From NCBI RefSeq assembly GCF_020103725.1, contig NZ_JAHXBG010000014.1:186001-250000 (forward strand): a DNA stretch of 64,000 nucleotides, in the 5' to 3' direction. Position 1 is the first letter of the stretch; every line of letters starts with the position of its first letter. Origin of the DNA: Hyalangium gracile. Lineage in GTDB: Bacteria; Myxococcota; Myxococcia; Myxococcales; Myxococcaceae. A program made the translations under genes and the position numbers. Below, piece after piece: positions 44,188 to 53,393 of the stretch. The notes beneath the pieces were generated by a model. The model had not been told where the DNA came from. It made no database searches and was given only the letters and a program-made list of their open reading frames with translations.

Positions 44188-45035
44188 GACTCGGGAAGGG
44201 CGGTAGGGAGGAAGAAGGAGAAGCCCAGCTCGAACAGCAGCTGGTTGCGCAGCGAATTGTCGGACTCGCCCTTCTCCACGTAGACGAGATCCCTCACCTC
44301 GGTGCGCAGCGTCATGTAGCGGTTGAGGAAGAAGCGGAAGCCGATGCCCACGTTGCCGCCGGCCGTCATCCGGGAGGTGCTCCGCACGTCCGCGCTGTCC
44401 GGCGGCCCCTTGTACTGGATGGCCGTGGCGCCCAGCACGCCGTACATGTCGAAGTGGGCGAAGCTCTCGGCCAGCAGGGAGATCTTCCCGTAGATGGGAG
44501 CCCACTGCACGTCCACCCCGGCCATCAGCGTGAGCTGCCCCGGAGCGCGGCCATCCAGCGCCTCGAAGGTGGGCGCGCTGCAGCCGCGGGTGACGCTGCC
44601 GTCGTCGCCGCCGGTGAAGTTGCAGATCTGCGCCGCCCCCGACACCGTGGGGATGGAGTAGCCGGCGCGCAGGCCCACGCCCAGCGTCTCCATGGGGAAG
44701 TAGGTGAAGGTGGCGCCCAGGATGTACTTGCGGAAGAAGGCGTCCCGCAGGGAGATGGTCGCCGAGGGGCTCAGCTCGAACCGACCCTTCTTGAGGAAGA
44801 GGTGGCCGGAGACGGGGCGGATGCGCTCGCGCAGGGGCCCCAGCGCGTCCTTGTCCACCTCGGACACGTCACCCGCCTCGGACTCGGAGGAGCCGGCAGG
44901 GGCGGCCGGAGCCGGATCCCCCGAGGGCCGGGGCGCCGCCGGAGCGGGCGCGGGCGCCGCCGGCCTGGCGTCCTGGGCCAGCGCCGAGGCAGGCAGCAGG
45001 CAGAGGGCCGTGAGCAGTCGAAGGGCGCGCATCAT
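44184..45035 (-). CDS. gltB: Gliding motility outer-membrane beta-barrel, GltB-like
   Basis: Encodes 283 residues from MMRALRLLTALCLLPASALAQD, a signal peptide. An Ala/Pro-rich linker (about 22-60) precedes a barrel with repeated aromatic/Gly strands (LFLKKGRFELSPSATISLRDAFFRKYILGATFTYFPM, VGLRAGYSI, GGNVGIGFRFFLNRYMTLRTEVRDLVYVEKG) and a terminal LLFELGFSFFLP strand. It is paralogous to the protein encoded upstream (both share KxGRFELxPxxxxSxxDxxxxKxxLGAxxxY). GltA and GltB are outer-membrane paralogues in the M. xanthus gliding complex; which of the two is which here is inferred from order. Confidence 0.82.
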   Translation of the reverse strand: MMRALRLLTALCLLPASALAQDARPAAPAPAPAAPRPSGDPAPAAPAGSSESEAGDVSEVDKDALGPLRERIRPVSGHLFLKKGRFELSPSATISLRDAFFRKYILGATFTYFPMETLGVGLRAGYSIPTVSGAAQICNFTGGDDGSVTRGCSAPTFEALDGRAPGQLTLMAGVDVQWAPIYGKISLLAESFAHFDMYGVLGATAIQYKGPPDSADVRSTSRMTAGGNVGIGFRFFLNRYMTLRTEVRDLVYVEKGESDNSLRNQLLFELGFSFFLPTALPES

Positions 45036-45865
45036 TCTCCCTCCTTGCCCGTGGAGCGCAGGGGGAAGAACAGCGAGATACCAGCATTGATCGTCATGAG
45101 ATTCTGGATGGCACCCTTGCTGGTGCCCAGCGGCTGGTCGACGTACGAGGTGTTGATGAGCGCGACGTTGACTGCCAGGAAGTCCTTGGCCACGAAGCGC
45201 ATTCCCACGCCCAGGTCCGCGCCGATGTTGACGCTGCGGCCCTCCAGGGCGGACGTCTGCGTCCTCACCACGCCGGCCCCGCCCAGCAGGTAGCCGTCGA
45301 AGTGGAGGATGGAGTTGAGGAAGGCCACCTTGCCGTAGAGCGGCGCCCACTCCACGTCCGCCATGGCCGACCACTGCGGCACCGAGTGGTAGATCTTGCT
45401 CTGGAAGGCGCGCTTGGCGGTGCGCACGTCCTCCGAGGGCAGCACCTGCATCGCGGAGGCGCGCGCCGACAGCGCCAGCGTGTCCGCGAAGTAGTACGCC
45501 CCGCGCAGCGAGGCGCCGAGCTTCGAGTAGTACGGATCATTGATGGAGAAGCTCACCAGCGGGGTGAGCTCGAAGCGTCCCGCCTTGCGGTACACCTTGC
45601 GCTGGACGCTCTTGACGCGGTCCTCCTGGGTGATGTCCGTGGGCAGTGCGTCCAGCGGCTCCGGTGGAGGAGCCGCGGGCGCGCTGACCGAGGGCGTGGG
45701 TGAGGGCTCGACGGCTGGGGTCTCGGTGGTGTCTTCGGTCTTCTGTTCCTCGGCCTTGCTGGCGTCGTCGCCCGTGAGATCGAGCCCCATGCCCTGATCG
45801 GACTGGGAGAACGCCAGCGCGGGCCAGAGGCACAGCGCGAGCAGAGTTGCCTGGAGGCGATTCAC
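45032..45865 (-). CDS. gltA: Gliding motility outer-membrane beta-barrel, GltA-like
   Basis: Encodes 277 residues with signal peptide (to LAFSQS). The mature N-terminus carries GMGLDLTGDD, matching the GLGLDLTG motif of the GltC-like protein, then a Thr/Pro linker and an outer-membrane barrel (RKAGRFELTPLVSFSINDPYYSKLGASLRGAYYFAD, VNIGADLGVGMRFVAKDFLAVNVALINTSYV, terminal TINAGISLFFPLRS). First gene of the gltA-gltB-gltC operon and divergent from the CglC/GltK-like lipoprotein gene, the same arrangement as in M. xanthus. It overlaps gltB by 4 bases. Confidence 0.83.
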   Translation of the reverse strand: MNRLQATLLALCLWPALAFSQSDQGMGLDLTGDDASKAEEQKTEDTTETPAVEPSPTPSVSAPAAPPPEPLDALPTDITQEDRVKSVQRKVYRKAGRFELTPLVSFSINDPYYSKLGASLRGAYYFADTLALSARASAMQVLPSEDVRTAKRAFQSKIYHSVPQWSAMADVEWAPLYGKVAFLNSILHFDGYLLGGAGVVRTQTSALEGRSVNIGADLGVGMRFVAKDFLAVNVALINTSYVDQPLGTSKGAIQNLMTINAGISLFFPLRSTGKEGE

Positions 45866-46045
45866 TTCCGGAGGCTCCGTGGTTGGAGGGGCGGTATTGC
45901 CGCCGCGAGATTTCGGAGTGTCAACGGCGTGGCCATCCTATCCGTCACGCCGCATCCCCTCAACCTATCCGAACTTGCCTGCCCTATGTCTATCCCTGCG
46001 CCATTCCTGAACAATTCCGCTCCGAGCACCTTCACCCGGAAGCGG

Positions 46046-46073
46046 TTGGCACACCGGACCGCTGTGCTACGGT
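46046..46073 (+). promoter_or_regulatory. Candidate housekeeping promoter for the CglC/GltK-like gene
   Basis: TTGGCA (46046-46051), a 16-base spacer and TACGGT (46068-46073), about 43 bases before the ATG at 46117, in the 251-base divergent gap with gltA. The match is moderate; a downstream purine-rich GGAAGAGG precedes the start. Confidence 0.35.
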
Positions 46074-46116
46074 GCCAGGGCCACCGCCGTCTCCTTGGAA
46101 GAGGTGCAAGTCGATC

Positions 46117-46614
46117 ATGTCTCCGCGTCTGGCCGTCATCCTGAGCGCCGCCCTGCTGGCCAGCGGGTGCGAAGTGACCACCGAGCTTGGCAAGCCGTGC
46201 GTGCTGGTGAAGAAGCCCACCGCGGAGGAGGAGGCGCAGGGCATCCGCTCCAAGCCGGTGCTCGAGAGCGAGATCGCCCCCAAGCAGGACTTCATCTCCT
46301 TTGGGGCCACGGACTGCGAGGATCTCATCTGCGTCCGGGACGCGGACTACCCCCGGAACTCGAACCCCAACGAAGTCGCCATGGGCTACTGCAGCCAGGA
46401 GTGCGTGGAGGGCGAGGACGGGGACTGTGAGGTGACGGACTCTTCGGTGGACGAGGCGCTCAGCTCCCGCATCGTCTGCCGCTCGCTGCTGCTGGACCAG
46501 ACGTCCCTGGAGGACCTCAAGCGGGCGGACCCGGTCACCTACCGGCGGACGTTTGGAGAGACGAACTCTCCGTATTTCTGCGCGGGCAACCTGTCCTCAC
46601 TGCCGCCCCAGTGA
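46117..46614 (+). CDS. cglC: Adventurous gliding motility lipoprotein, CglC/GltK-like
   Basis: A lipoprotein of 165 residues: MSPRLAVILSAALLASGC gives lipidated Cys18. The mature part has conserved Cys residues (CVLV, DCEDLICVRD, YCSQECVEGEDGDCEV, VCRSLL, YFCAGN), likely disulfide-bonded. Cgl lipoproteins are stimulatable gliding factors transferable between cells by outer-membrane exchange; CglC (GltK) is encoded next to gltA-gltB-gltC in M. xanthus. The divergent position beside those genes and the Cys pattern support the assignment. I rely on context and memory of the family, not on an alignment. Confidence 0.8.
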   Translation: MSPRLAVILSAALLASGCEVTTELGKPCVLVKKPTAEEEAQGIRSKPVLESEIAPKQDFISFGATDCEDLICVRDADYPRNSNPNEVAMGYCSQECVEGEDGDCEVTDSSVDEALSSRIVCRSLLLDQTSLEDLKRADPVTYRRTFGETNSPYFCAGNLSSLPPQ

Positions 46615-46619
46615 CACAC

Positions 46620-46654
46620 TGGCGCGCGGCCCTATAGATCTTTTTCGCGCGCCA
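46620..46654 (+). terminator. GC-rich hairpin after cglC-like gene (possible terminator)
   Basis: Perfect 9-base arms TGGCGCGCG (46620-46628) and CGCGCGCCA (46646-46654) with a 17-base loop that ends in TTTTT. It lies 6 bases after the stop codon. The T-run is in the loop rather than after the stem, so termination efficiency is doubtful. Confidence 0.4.
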
Positions 46655-46694
46655 TTCGTCTGATGCAGGGCCTGCTGCTTCAAGGAGCCCTGCC

Positions 46695-48131
46695 ATGAAC
46701 AAGACCTCGACTTTCCTGGCCCTGGCCGGCGTGCTCGCGCTGGTGGCCCTGGTGCTGGGGATGCCGCGCGTGGTGTCCCCTCCCCCGCCGCCCCAGCCGC
46801 ACATCGCCACCCCGGTCATCCCCACTCCCCCGCCTCCGCCTGCACCGCCGGCCAGCACCTCGCAGGGCTCGCTGACGATGACGAGCCGGCTGAGCCACCC
46901 CTACATCATCCCGGGCAGCTCGGATGTGTTCGTCACGGTGGACGTGACGGGCGCGCAGGTGCCGGGGGCCAGGCGCAGCCCGGTGAACCTGGCGCTGGTG
47001 ATTGACCGGTCCGGCTCCATGAATGGCTACAAGCTGGCGCAGGCCAAGCAGGCCGCGCGGCAGCTGGTGGGCATGCTGTCCGAGGAGGACCGGCTGGCCA
47101 TCGTCCACTACGGCTCGGACGTGAAGAGCCTGCCGGGCATGCAGGCCACGTACTCCAACCGGGGGCGGATGCTGCAGTACATCGACGGCATCTGGGACGA
47201 GGGCGGCACCAACATCAGCGCGGGCCTGACGACGGGCCAGCACCAGGTGAACGCGGCGCGGGGCCAGTACCAGGTCAACCGCATCATCCTCATCAGCGAC
47301 GGGCAGCCCACCGAGGGCGTGACGGATGAGGAGAGCCTGAAGCGGGTGGTGAAGAACATCCGCGCCGAGGGCGTGACGGTGAGCTCCATCGGCGTGGGCA
47401 CGGACTTCAACGAGGATCTGATGCAGGCGTTCGCCGAGCACGGCGCGGGCGCGTACGGCTTCCTGGAGGACGCGGGCAAGCTGGCCAGCCTCTTCCAGAA
47501 GGATCTGCAGCAGGCCAGCACGCAGGTGGCGCGCAACGTGGAGCTGTCCTTCGAGCTGCCCGCCGGGGTGACGCTGGGCGAGGTGCTGGGCTACCGGGCG
47601 CACCAGGCCGGCAGCACGGTGCGCGTGGCGCTGCCGGACTTCTCGGCGGGCCAGACGGAGCGGGTGGTGGCGCGGGTGACGGTGGTGGGCGCGGCGGTGG
47701 GCCAGGCGGTGAACGTGACGGCGCTGAAGCTGGCGTACACGGATCTGCTGAAGAACGGGACGGTGGAGAGCGGGGCCGCGCTGTCGGCGATGGTGACGGA
47801 CCGCCGCGAGGAGGTGGTGGCCCGGCAGGACAAGGAGGCCACGGTGTACGCGGTGCGGGCGCGCAGCGCGGCCAACCTCCAGAAGGCGGCCGAGGCGCTG
47901 AAGGTGGGCCGTCGCGAGGAGGCCCAGCAGCTCATCCAGCAGAACCAGGCCATGTTCGACGAGGCGGCCTCGGTGGCGGGCGCTCCGGCGGTGGCCGCGG
48001 ACAAGGCCGAGCAGCAGGCGGCCTACGAGGAGTACGAGTCGGCGCGGGGCGACGAGGCGGTGAACGCGGCGGTGAAGCGCTCCAAGGCCAAGGCGCTCAA
48101 GGACTTCGGCCGGCTGGGCTCGACGTACTGA
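46695..48131 (+). CDS. VWA-domain exported protein
   Basis: Encodes 478 residues. An N-terminal hydrophobic segment ([18 protein letters not shown]) acts as a signal anchor, followed by a Pro-rich stretch. The von Willebrand A domain starts around 96 ([19 protein letters not shown]) with the MIDAS DxSxS, the threonine in EGGTNISAG, and [10 protein letters not shown]-terminal to it is a beta-rich domain (about 270-385) and an Ala/Glu-rich helical tail. VWA proteins of this kind bind protein partners through a metal. It may be in the gliding neighbourhood but no direct link is visible. A strong terminator follows. Confidence 0.87.
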   Translation: MNKTSTFLALAGVLALVALVLGMPRVVSPPPPPQPHIATPVIPTPPPPPAPPASTSQGSLTMTSRLSHPYIIPGSSDVFVTVDVTGAQVPGARRSPVNLALVIDRSGSMNGYKLAQAKQAARQLVGMLSEEDRLAIVHYGSDVKSLPGMQATYSNRGRMLQYIDGIWDEGGTNISAGLTTGQHQVNAARGQYQVNRIILISDGQPTEGVTDEESLKRVVKNIRAEGVTVSSIGVGTDFNEDLMQAFAEHGAGAYGFLEDAGKLASLFQKDLQQASTQVARNVELSFELPAGVTLGEVLGYRAHQAGSTVRVALPDFSAGQTERVVARVTVVGAAVGQAVNVTALKLAYTDLLKNGTVESGAALSAMVTDRREEVVARQDKEATVYAVRARSAANLQKAAEALKVGRREEAQQLIQQNQAMFDEAASVAGAPAVAADKAEQQAAYEEYESARGDEAVNAAVKRSKAKALKDFGRLGSTY

Positions 48132-48161
48132 GGGAAGGCAGGGCTCCCACGGCAGGCCTCC

Positions 48162-48203
48162 CACCGAGGGCTCCACTGGCGACAGTGGGGCCCTTGGTGT
48201 TTT
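48162..48203 (+). terminator. Rho-independent terminator after the VWA gene
   Basis: Seventeen-base arms (48162-48178 and 48183-48199) with two G-U pairs and a GCGA tetraloop, followed by TTTT. It lies 31 bases after the VWA stop and separates it from purE. Confidence 0.9.
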
Positions 48204-48303
48204 CACGGCTGGCGGTTCTCGGTTGACCGATGGAATCCCCCCGCCCTATCTCCGCGTTTCCCCTGCCTCCCGGCGGGAGGTCGCACAGGAGGCGACAGAC
48301 GGC

Positions 48304-48801
48304 ATGGCGAGCGCGGACACCCCCTGGGTCGGGGTCATCATGGGCGGCAAGAGCGACCTCGAGTACCTGCGCCCGGCGATCGACATCCTCACCGAGCTGG
48401 GCATCCCCCACGAGGTGCGCGTGGTGTCGGCGCACCGGACGCCGGACTGGATGATGGAGTACGCCTCCACGGCGGAGGGACGGGGGCTGTCGGTCATCAT
48501 CGCGGCGGCGGGTGGGGCCGCCCACCTGCCGGGCATGGTGGCGAGCAAGACGCTGCTGCCCGTGCTGGGGGTGCCCATGCCCACCACGGTGCTCAACGGC
48601 CTGGATGCCTTGATGTCCATCGTGCAGATGCCCAAGGGCGTGCCGGTGGGGACGCAGGCCATCGGCAAGCCGGGAGCGGCGAACGCGGCGCTGCATGCCG
48701 CCTCCATCCTGGCCCTCAAGTATCCGGAGCTTCGGGCGCGGCTGGCCTCGTGGCGCCAGGCGCGCACCGAGGAAGTGCTCCGGGAGCGGGAGCTGTCATG
48801 A
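48304..48801 (+). CDS. purE: N5-carboxyaminoimidazole ribonucleotide mutase
   Basis: Class I PurE of de novo purine synthesis; moves the carboxylate from N5 to C4 of the imidazole. The protein is 165 residues from [46 protein letters not shown] (active-site SAHRTP), [14 protein letters not shown] and [15 protein letters not shown]-like motifs are present. Its stop overlaps the purK start by 4 bases. Confidence 0.95.
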   Translation: MASADTPWVGVIMGGKSDLEYLRPAIDILTELGIPHEVRVVSAHRTPDWMMEYASTAEGRGLSVIIAAAGGAAHLPGMVASKTLLPVLGVPMPTTVLNGLDALMSIVQMPKGVPVGTQAIGKPGAANAALHAASILALKYPELRARLASWRQARTEEVLRERELS

Positions 48802-49934
48802 AGATGGTCCTTCCTGGAGGGACGATTGGCATCCTGGGCGGCGGTCAGCTCGGGCGGATGATGGCGCTGTCGGCGCGCACACTGGGCTTCCAGGTGCAGG
48901 CGCTGGATCCGGATCCGGCGTGCCCGGCACGCTGGGTGGTGGACCAGTGCTACACGGCGGACTTCAGCGACGCGAGGGCGGCGGCCCAGCTGGCGCGGGC
49001 GTGCGACGTGGTGACGCTGGAGATCGAGAAGATCCCCCTGCCCTCGCTGCGCGCGGCGGCGGAGCAGGCGCCGCTGAGGCCCTCGGCCGCCATCCTCGAG
49101 ATGATCCAGCACCGCGGGCGGCAGAAGGCCTGGCTGACGAAGAAAGGCTTCCCGGTGGGCCCGTGGCGCGAGCTGAACAGCGCGGCGGAGCTGAGCACGG
49201 CCATCGATGAGCTGGGCGGGCGGTGCTTCGTGAAGTCCTGCGAGGGCGGCTACGACGGGCGCGGGCAGGTGCTGGTGAAGGCCGGCACGGAGGCGCCCCA
49301 GGCGTGGAGCGATCTGGGCGAGCGAGCGGTGGTGGCGGAGGCGTCGCTGGATCTGCAGGCCGAGCTGTCGGTGCTGGTGGCGCGCAGCCCGAGGGGCGAG
49401 ACGGTGGTGTACCCGCCGGCCTACAACCACCACGAGGAGCGCATCCTGGCGTGGTCGCTGCTGCCCGGTCCGCTGCCGCTGCACGTGGCGGTGGAGGCGA
49501 CGAACATCGCCCGGGACATGGCGAACGCGCTGGAGGTGGAGGGGCTGCTGGTGGTGGAGATGTTCCTGCTGAAGGACGGGCGGCTGCTGGTGAACGAGCT
49601 GGCGCCGCGCCCGCACAACAGCTTCCACGCCACGGAGGTGGCGTGCCTCACCAGCCAGTTCGAGCAGGCGGTGCGCGCGGTGTGCAACCTGCCGCTGGGC
49701 TCGGTGGAGGTGGTGCGCCCGGCGGCCATCGTGAACCTGCTGGGGGACCTGTGGCTGCGCGAGGGCGGGCCGCGCTTCGAGCAGGTGCTGGCGATGCCGG
49801 GCGTGCGGCTGCACCTGTATGGGAAGCGGGACGCGCGCAAGGGCCGGAAGATGGGGCACCTGTCGGCGGTGGGCACCACGCCCGAGGACGCGCTGGCGCG
49901 GGTGAAGGCGGCCTCGCAGGCCCTGGGGATGTGA
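48798..49934 (+). CDS. purK: N5-carboxyaminoimidazole ribonucleotide synthase
   Basis: An ATP-grasp enzyme that carboxylates AIR to N5-CAIR using bicarbonate, the step before PurE. The protein is 378 residues. [33 protein letters not shown] at the start, the ATP-binding [17 protein letters not shown], and [30 protein letters not shown] are diagnostic. Coupled to purE by a 4-base overlap; the deacylase gene follows by 4 bases, so the three form one operon. Confidence 0.95.
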   Translation: MKMVLPGGTIGILGGGQLGRMMALSARTLGFQVQALDPDPACPARWVVDQCYTADFSDARAAAQLARACDVVTLEIEKIPLPSLRAAAEQAPLRPSAAILEMIQHRGRQKAWLTKKGFPVGPWRELNSAAELSTAIDELGGRCFVKSCEGGYDGRGQVLVKAGTEAPQAWSDLGERAVVAEASLDLQAELSVLVARSPRGETVVYPPAYNHHEERILAWSLLPGPLPLHVAVEATNIARDMANALEVEGLLVVEMFLLKDGRLLVNELAPRPHNSFHATEVACLTSQFEQAVRAVCNLPLGSVEVVRPAAIVNLLGDLWLREGGPRFEQVLAMPGVRLHLYGKRDARKGRKMGHLSAVGTTPEDALARVKAASQALGM

Positions 49935-49938
49935 GGCC

Positions 49939-50415
49939 ATGAAGACGAACGCCGCCCGCCAGCTGGACACGCTCGGCATCCAGTACGAGCTGCGCGAGTA
50001 CGAGGTGGATCCGGAGGACCTGTCGGCGGAGACGGTGGCCGCGAAGGTGGGGCTGCCGGCGGAGCAGGTGTTCAAGACGCTGGTGGCGCGCGGGGACAGG
50101 TCGGGCGTGCTGATGGCGGTGGTGCCGGGCGACGCGGAGCTGGACTTGAAGGCACTGGCCCGGCTGAGCGGGGACCGGAAGGTGGACACGGTGCCGCTCA
50201 AGGAGTTGCAGCCGCTGACGGGCTTCATCCGGGGCGGCGTGACGGCGATTGGCGGCAAGAAGGAGTACCCCGTCTTCGTGGACGAGACGGTGGAGCTGTT
50301 CGACGTCATCTCCGTGTCCGCGGGCGTGAGGGGAACGCAGATCCTCATCGCCCCGGCGGACTACCTGAAGGTGGTCAAGGGCAAGGTGGGCCCGATCTCG
50401 CGCCCCAAGGTCTGA
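49939..50415 (+). CDS. ybaK: Cys-tRNA(Pro)/Cys-tRNA(Cys) deacylase YbaK/EbsC
   Basis: An editing enzyme that removes Cys mischarged on tRNA-Pro in trans to ProRS. The protein is 158 residues: [68 protein letters not shown], and [26 protein letters not shown] match the YbaK-type family, with the catalytic Lys in FKTLV. It follows purK in the same transcript. Confidence 0.92.
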   Translation: MKTNAARQLDTLGIQYELREYEVDPEDLSAETVAAKVGLPAEQVFKTLVARGDRSGVLMAVVPGDAELDLKALARLSGDRKVDTVPLKELQPLTGFIRGGVTAIGGKKEYPVFVDETVELFDVISVSAGVRGTQILIAPADYLKVVKGKVGPISRPKV

Positions 50416-50516
50416 GTGGAGCGTTGCGAACCTCGTGCCGTCTCCAAACGGCGTCAACGCAAACTGCCGAGCGCCACCCAACGGGACAGGCGCGTCACGC
50501 CCATCTTGCAACTCAG

Positions 50517-50816
50517 CTACAGCTTCTCGTCGGGCAATACTCCACGATCCATCAACTCGAGAAGGAGACGCATCCGCTCCGTCTGCATCGTGGCGTATTG
50601 GAGGTCTTTCAGCCGGGTGTCTGCATCGATCAGGTAGTGCCACACGGTTTCGGACAAGTGCGGCAACGTCGTGCCCGACAGCGCAAGCCTGTCTTGGACA
50701 ACCCGCGCCGCCTGGTTCCACTCGTTGAGATCATGCAGGTCGGCCACTCGCATCTGCATCAGGCAACGCAGGTCCTGAGCGAGAAGTTCGACAGTGTAGG
50801 GAGTCAACGTGCTCAT
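50517..50816 (-). CDS. Small hypothetical protein, possibly truncated
   Basis: A 99-residue helical protein starting MSTLTPYTVELLAQDLRCLMQ at 50816. It contains no recognisable domain. The same frame stays open upstream to about 51059 and reads protein-like text just before the ATG (TLFYLSKVEGVFSSSSRPIGVRVVEPI). An adjacent frame, from about 51050 to 50883, reads another protein-like run (IELVEPAYTPLDLDNPAH) that ends at a stop. The gene may therefore be the 3' part of a longer, frameshifted gene. Base composition is lower in GC than its neighbours, suggesting recent acquisition. Confidence 0.6.
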   Translation of the reverse strand: MSTLTPYTVELLAQDLRCLMQMRVADLHDLNEWNQAARVVQDRLALSGTTLPHLSETVWHYLIDADTRLKDLQYATMQTERMRLLLELMDRGVLPDEKL

Positions 50817-51055
50817 GATCGGTTCCACCACTCGCACGCCGATCGGTCGTGAGGAAGAAGAGAAAACGCCCTCGACCTTGCTCAAGTAGAAGAGCGTCCG
50901 CCGATCTCCGGGAAACGTTTGTAGGTCCGCAGGAGCACATTCAGGTGGGCAGGGTTGTCGAGGTCGAGGGGCGTATAAGCGGGCTCCACAAGTTCGATGG
51001 AGCATGGCCATGTCCTTCCAATCAAGTGCGGGTGCCAAAGGTCCGAGACTCCGCT
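50817..51055 (-). pseudogene. Possible frameshifted 5' remnant of the small hypothetical gene
   Basis: Between the kinase stop and the 99-residue reading frame, two overlapping minus-strand frames each carry plausible protein text: first SDLWHPHLIGRTWPCSIELVEPAY and LNVLLRTYKRFPEIGGR (ending at TGA near 50883), then, shifted by one base, LFYLSKVEGVFSSSS and RPIGVRVVEPI leading into MSTLTPY. A single-base indel near 50893 would join them. No start codon for the first segment is evident. Confidence 0.4.
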
Positions 51056-52468
51056 TCAAGGAGTGTTCGTGGAATCAGAGGTCGAGGGACGCTCCGGGGA
51101 CAGGGCCGGCACATAGCACCGTCCCTTGAACATCTTGGCGTTGCCATTGGAGCCGAGCGCCTCGCACTCCTCGAGGTTCAACGGCACCCAGCAGGCCCCG
51201 TTGAGGGCGACCTGGCGCTTGTGAGGGCAGCGCCCCTTCGCATCAGGCCGCACCTGCCCGGGTTGCGGATCAGGGGGAGGCTCCTCCGCAAGAGGCGCGG
51301 GCGCGGAAGGCTCCAGCGACTGCGCCATTGAAGCGCTCGCCGCAGCCTCTCCAAGCCCCGCCGTGCCTGCGTCCAGCGAGCTTTCCTCCTCGGTCCTCAC
51401 CAGCGCCAATGAGCCCTTCTCCTCGAACCGCGCGGCCACCGTCCACCCGCTCCACACCACCAGCGTCAGGCCCGCCGCCATCGCGAGCCACGACCACCTC
51501 GGCCCCATGGCCCATGGCGGGCGCGAGGCCTGCTCCAGCACCTCGGCGCACTCCGCCGCCGTGCCGCGCTGCTCGGGACTCACCGAGAGCAGGCGCACGA
51601 GGCAGGCACGCACGGAAGGCTCCACCCCTCGAAGTGAGGCGGGCGTTCGCACCCTGCGCACCCGCCAGGTGCCCTGCTCATCCTGCGTCGGCTCCACCCA
51701 CTCCGGGTACTCCCCCGTCAGCAGCCGGCACCCCACCATTCCCAGCGCGTACAAGTCATCCGCGGGCGTGTGGACGTAGGGAGCCGAGCGATGGTGCCGA
51801 CGGTTGAGCTCGAACTCGCCCGCCTCCGGCGAGCGATACAGTGGCGTGCCCAGGCAGACACCCGCGGGCGTCAGCCGCTCGGCCCCCGGGAAACAGCCCA
51901 GCCCGAAGTCCGTGAGCATGGCCCGGCCATCCGCGCGGCGCACCAGCACGTTCTCTCCCTTGAAGTCGCGGTGCAGCGCCCCCATCTCGTGCAGGGCCTG
52001 CAGCGCCCTCGCCAGCTGCGCCAGCACGCCGAAGCACTCCCGCGAGGACACGGCGGGGTTCCAGGCCCAGTGGTACAGCGGCACCCCCTCCACCCACTCC
52101 ATCGTGAGCCACGGATGCAGCGTCCCCTCCGGAGACTGCCACGTGCCGCTGTCCCTCAGCCGGGGAACGCTCGGATGGCTCATCCGCGAGAGCAGCTGTG
52201 CCTCGCGAAAGAAGCGAGCGTCTCCCGGGCGCAGCGCCACCTTGAGCGCCACGGGTGGCAAGTGCTGGGCGTGGACAGGCACTGCCCGGTAGACGGCGCC
52301 ATAGGCCCCTTGTCCCGCCCAGGCCACCACGCGCCAGGGGCCCACCTGCGTGCCAGCGGGCAGCGGGGCCGGGGCATCCGAGAGTGGAACCGCGTCAGCC
52401 AAGGGGCTCTCGAGGCAAAGGGGGCGCGGACGCGCCGCCACGAGCCTACGCCATGCGGCGCTCGGCAC
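51056..52468 (-). CDS. Membrane-bound Ser/Thr protein kinase
   Basis: Encodes 470 residues. The kinase domain is N-terminal (about 43-305): GQGAYGAVY loop, Lys76 in VALK, HRDFKGEN at 166-173 (the usual LKPEN is changed to FKGEN), DFG at 187-189, SPE at 213-215. A transmembrane helix (WSWLAMAAGLTLVVWSGWTV) follows at about 325-345, then an outward Pro/Ala linker and a compact Cys-containing domain (GRCPHKRQVALNGACWVPLNLEECEALG and MFKGRCYVP). This C-terminal domain recurs on myxobacterial receptor kinases and may sense a periplasmic ligand. It diverges from the small gene at 52651. Confidence 0.9.
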   Translation of the reverse strand: MPSAAWRRLVAARPRPLCLESPLADAVPLSDAPAPLPAGTQVGPWRVVAWAGQGAYGAVYRAVPVHAQHLPPVALKVALRPGDARFFREAQLLSRMSHPSVPRLRDSGTWQSPEGTLHPWLTMEWVEGVPLYHWAWNPAVSSRECFGVLAQLARALQALHEMGALHRDFKGENVLVRRADGRAMLTDFGLGCFPGAERLTPAGVCLGTPLYRSPEAGEFELNRRHHRSAPYVHTPADDLYALGMVGCRLLTGEYPEWVEPTQDEQGTWRVRRVRTPASLRGVEPSVRACLVRLLSVSPEQRGTAAECAEVLEQASRPPWAMGPRWSWLAMAAGLTLVVWSGWTVAARFEEKGSLALVRTEEESSLDAGTAGLGEAAASASMAQSLEPSAPAPLAEEPPPDPQPGQVRPDAKGRCPHKRQVALNGACWVPLNLEECEALGSNGNAKMFKGRCYVPALSPERPSTSDSTNTP

Positions 52469-52650
52469 CAGCGTCTCCTTTCGCCTCCCTCGGGGCTGTC
52501 AGTCGGAGAGTCTCTGTGAACGCCGTTACAGGATGCGCGTGAGGCACCTCACAGCCCACGCCCACCCAAGAAGGCATCCTCCTCGACATCGACGCTGCCC
52601 ATCCCGGTCAGCGCGACATCGTCGTGCTCCTTTCACGAGAGGACCCCCCC

Positions 52651-53115
52651 ATGAATCAGTCCGTGAGTCTCAATGCCGGTCTCCAGTCGCTGGGCGAGGC
52701 CACCGCCGCGCAGTTGAAGCTGACGCCCGAGCAGCAGGCGCTGCTCGCGAACCACGTCGACGCAGTGAGTGCGGCAACCCCGGCCGCCATGGCGCTCGGC
52801 AAGTCCATCGACATGCCCTTCAGCGTGTCCGTGGTGGGGGGAACTGGCACCCTCACTACCGCGAAGCAGACCACCGCGTGGGCCACCATCACGGGCTACG
52901 CCCAGATCACCGCCCCCTCGAATGGCTCCTGGAGCATCCAGGTGATCGACATCGCCCAGGGCGGCCGCACCGTCCTGAGCGCCAATGGGGTCACGCCCGG
53001 CCAGCAGGTCCCCTTCCAGTACAAGACCGGCTTCTCGTGCCAGCTGAAGATCTCCGTCCAGTGGAGCGAGGGGGGCGACACCACGCTCGAGGGGCAGATC
53101 CACGCCAGCTACTGA
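52651..53115 (+). CDS. Small beta-rich protein of unknown function
   Basis: Encodes 154 residues from the ATG at 52651; GAGAGGA about 8-14 bases upstream supports it. Residues 1-50 form an amphipathic helical region (LQSLGEATAAQLKLTPEQQALLANHVDAV). The rest is a likely beta-sandwich (PFSVSVVGGTGTLTTAKQTTAWATITGYAQI, GSWSIQVIDIAQGGRTVLS, FQYKTGFSCQLKISVQWS). No signal peptide or membrane helix. I do not recognise the family. The beta domain could be a lectin- or C2-like fold, but no ligand motif is evident. Confidence 0.7.
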   Translation: MNQSVSLNAGLQSLGEATAAQLKLTPEQQALLANHVDAVSAATPAAMALGKSIDMPFSVSVVGGTGTLTTAKQTTAWATITGYAQITAPSNGSWSIQVIDIAQGGRTVLSANGVTPGQQVPFQYKTGFSCQLKISVQWSEGGDTTLEGQIHASY

Positions 53116-53229
53116 GCGGCTCGGGGCTTGGAGAGCGGGAAGCGAACCTCGGAAATCGGTACCCGCTCTCCAGCGTCGTGCTGGGCCCACGACACGACGG
53201 CCCTCCTGCCGGGCGCGGTCTTTCCGAAG

Positions 53230-53251
53230 TGGTCTGCTTGTCATACCAGTT
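53230..53251 (+). repeat. 22-bp element, copy 1
   Basis: Identical over 22 bases to 57594-57615, same orientation. Starts TGGTCTGCTTG and ends CATACCAGTT. Seven-base arms flank an 11-base spacer; here the left arm is AAGTGGT, one base off a perfect match to ACCAGTT. Confidence 0.9.
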
Positions 53252-53393
53252 GGGGACCGGTCGCGCGCAGGGGGGGCCTCCATGGCCAGACCGGGGCCTG
53301 CGCACACTCGCCCCTCCAGGGCTCATGGGCTTCTTCGGAGCCAGGGGCGTCAAGGAAGGTTAGCCAGAGCATCAGCGAAGCTCGCATTGAGGA

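Noticed and set aside
46047-46063. TGGCAC as a sigma-54 promoter before the cglC-like gene
   Set aside because: The -12 GC dinucleotide is not at the required ten-base spacing; a housekeeping-type promoter fits better.
46680-48206. 508-codon minus-strand open frame
   Set aside because: Antisense to the VWA gene, whose MIDAS motif and signal anchor are clear; it also crosses the plus-strand terminator.
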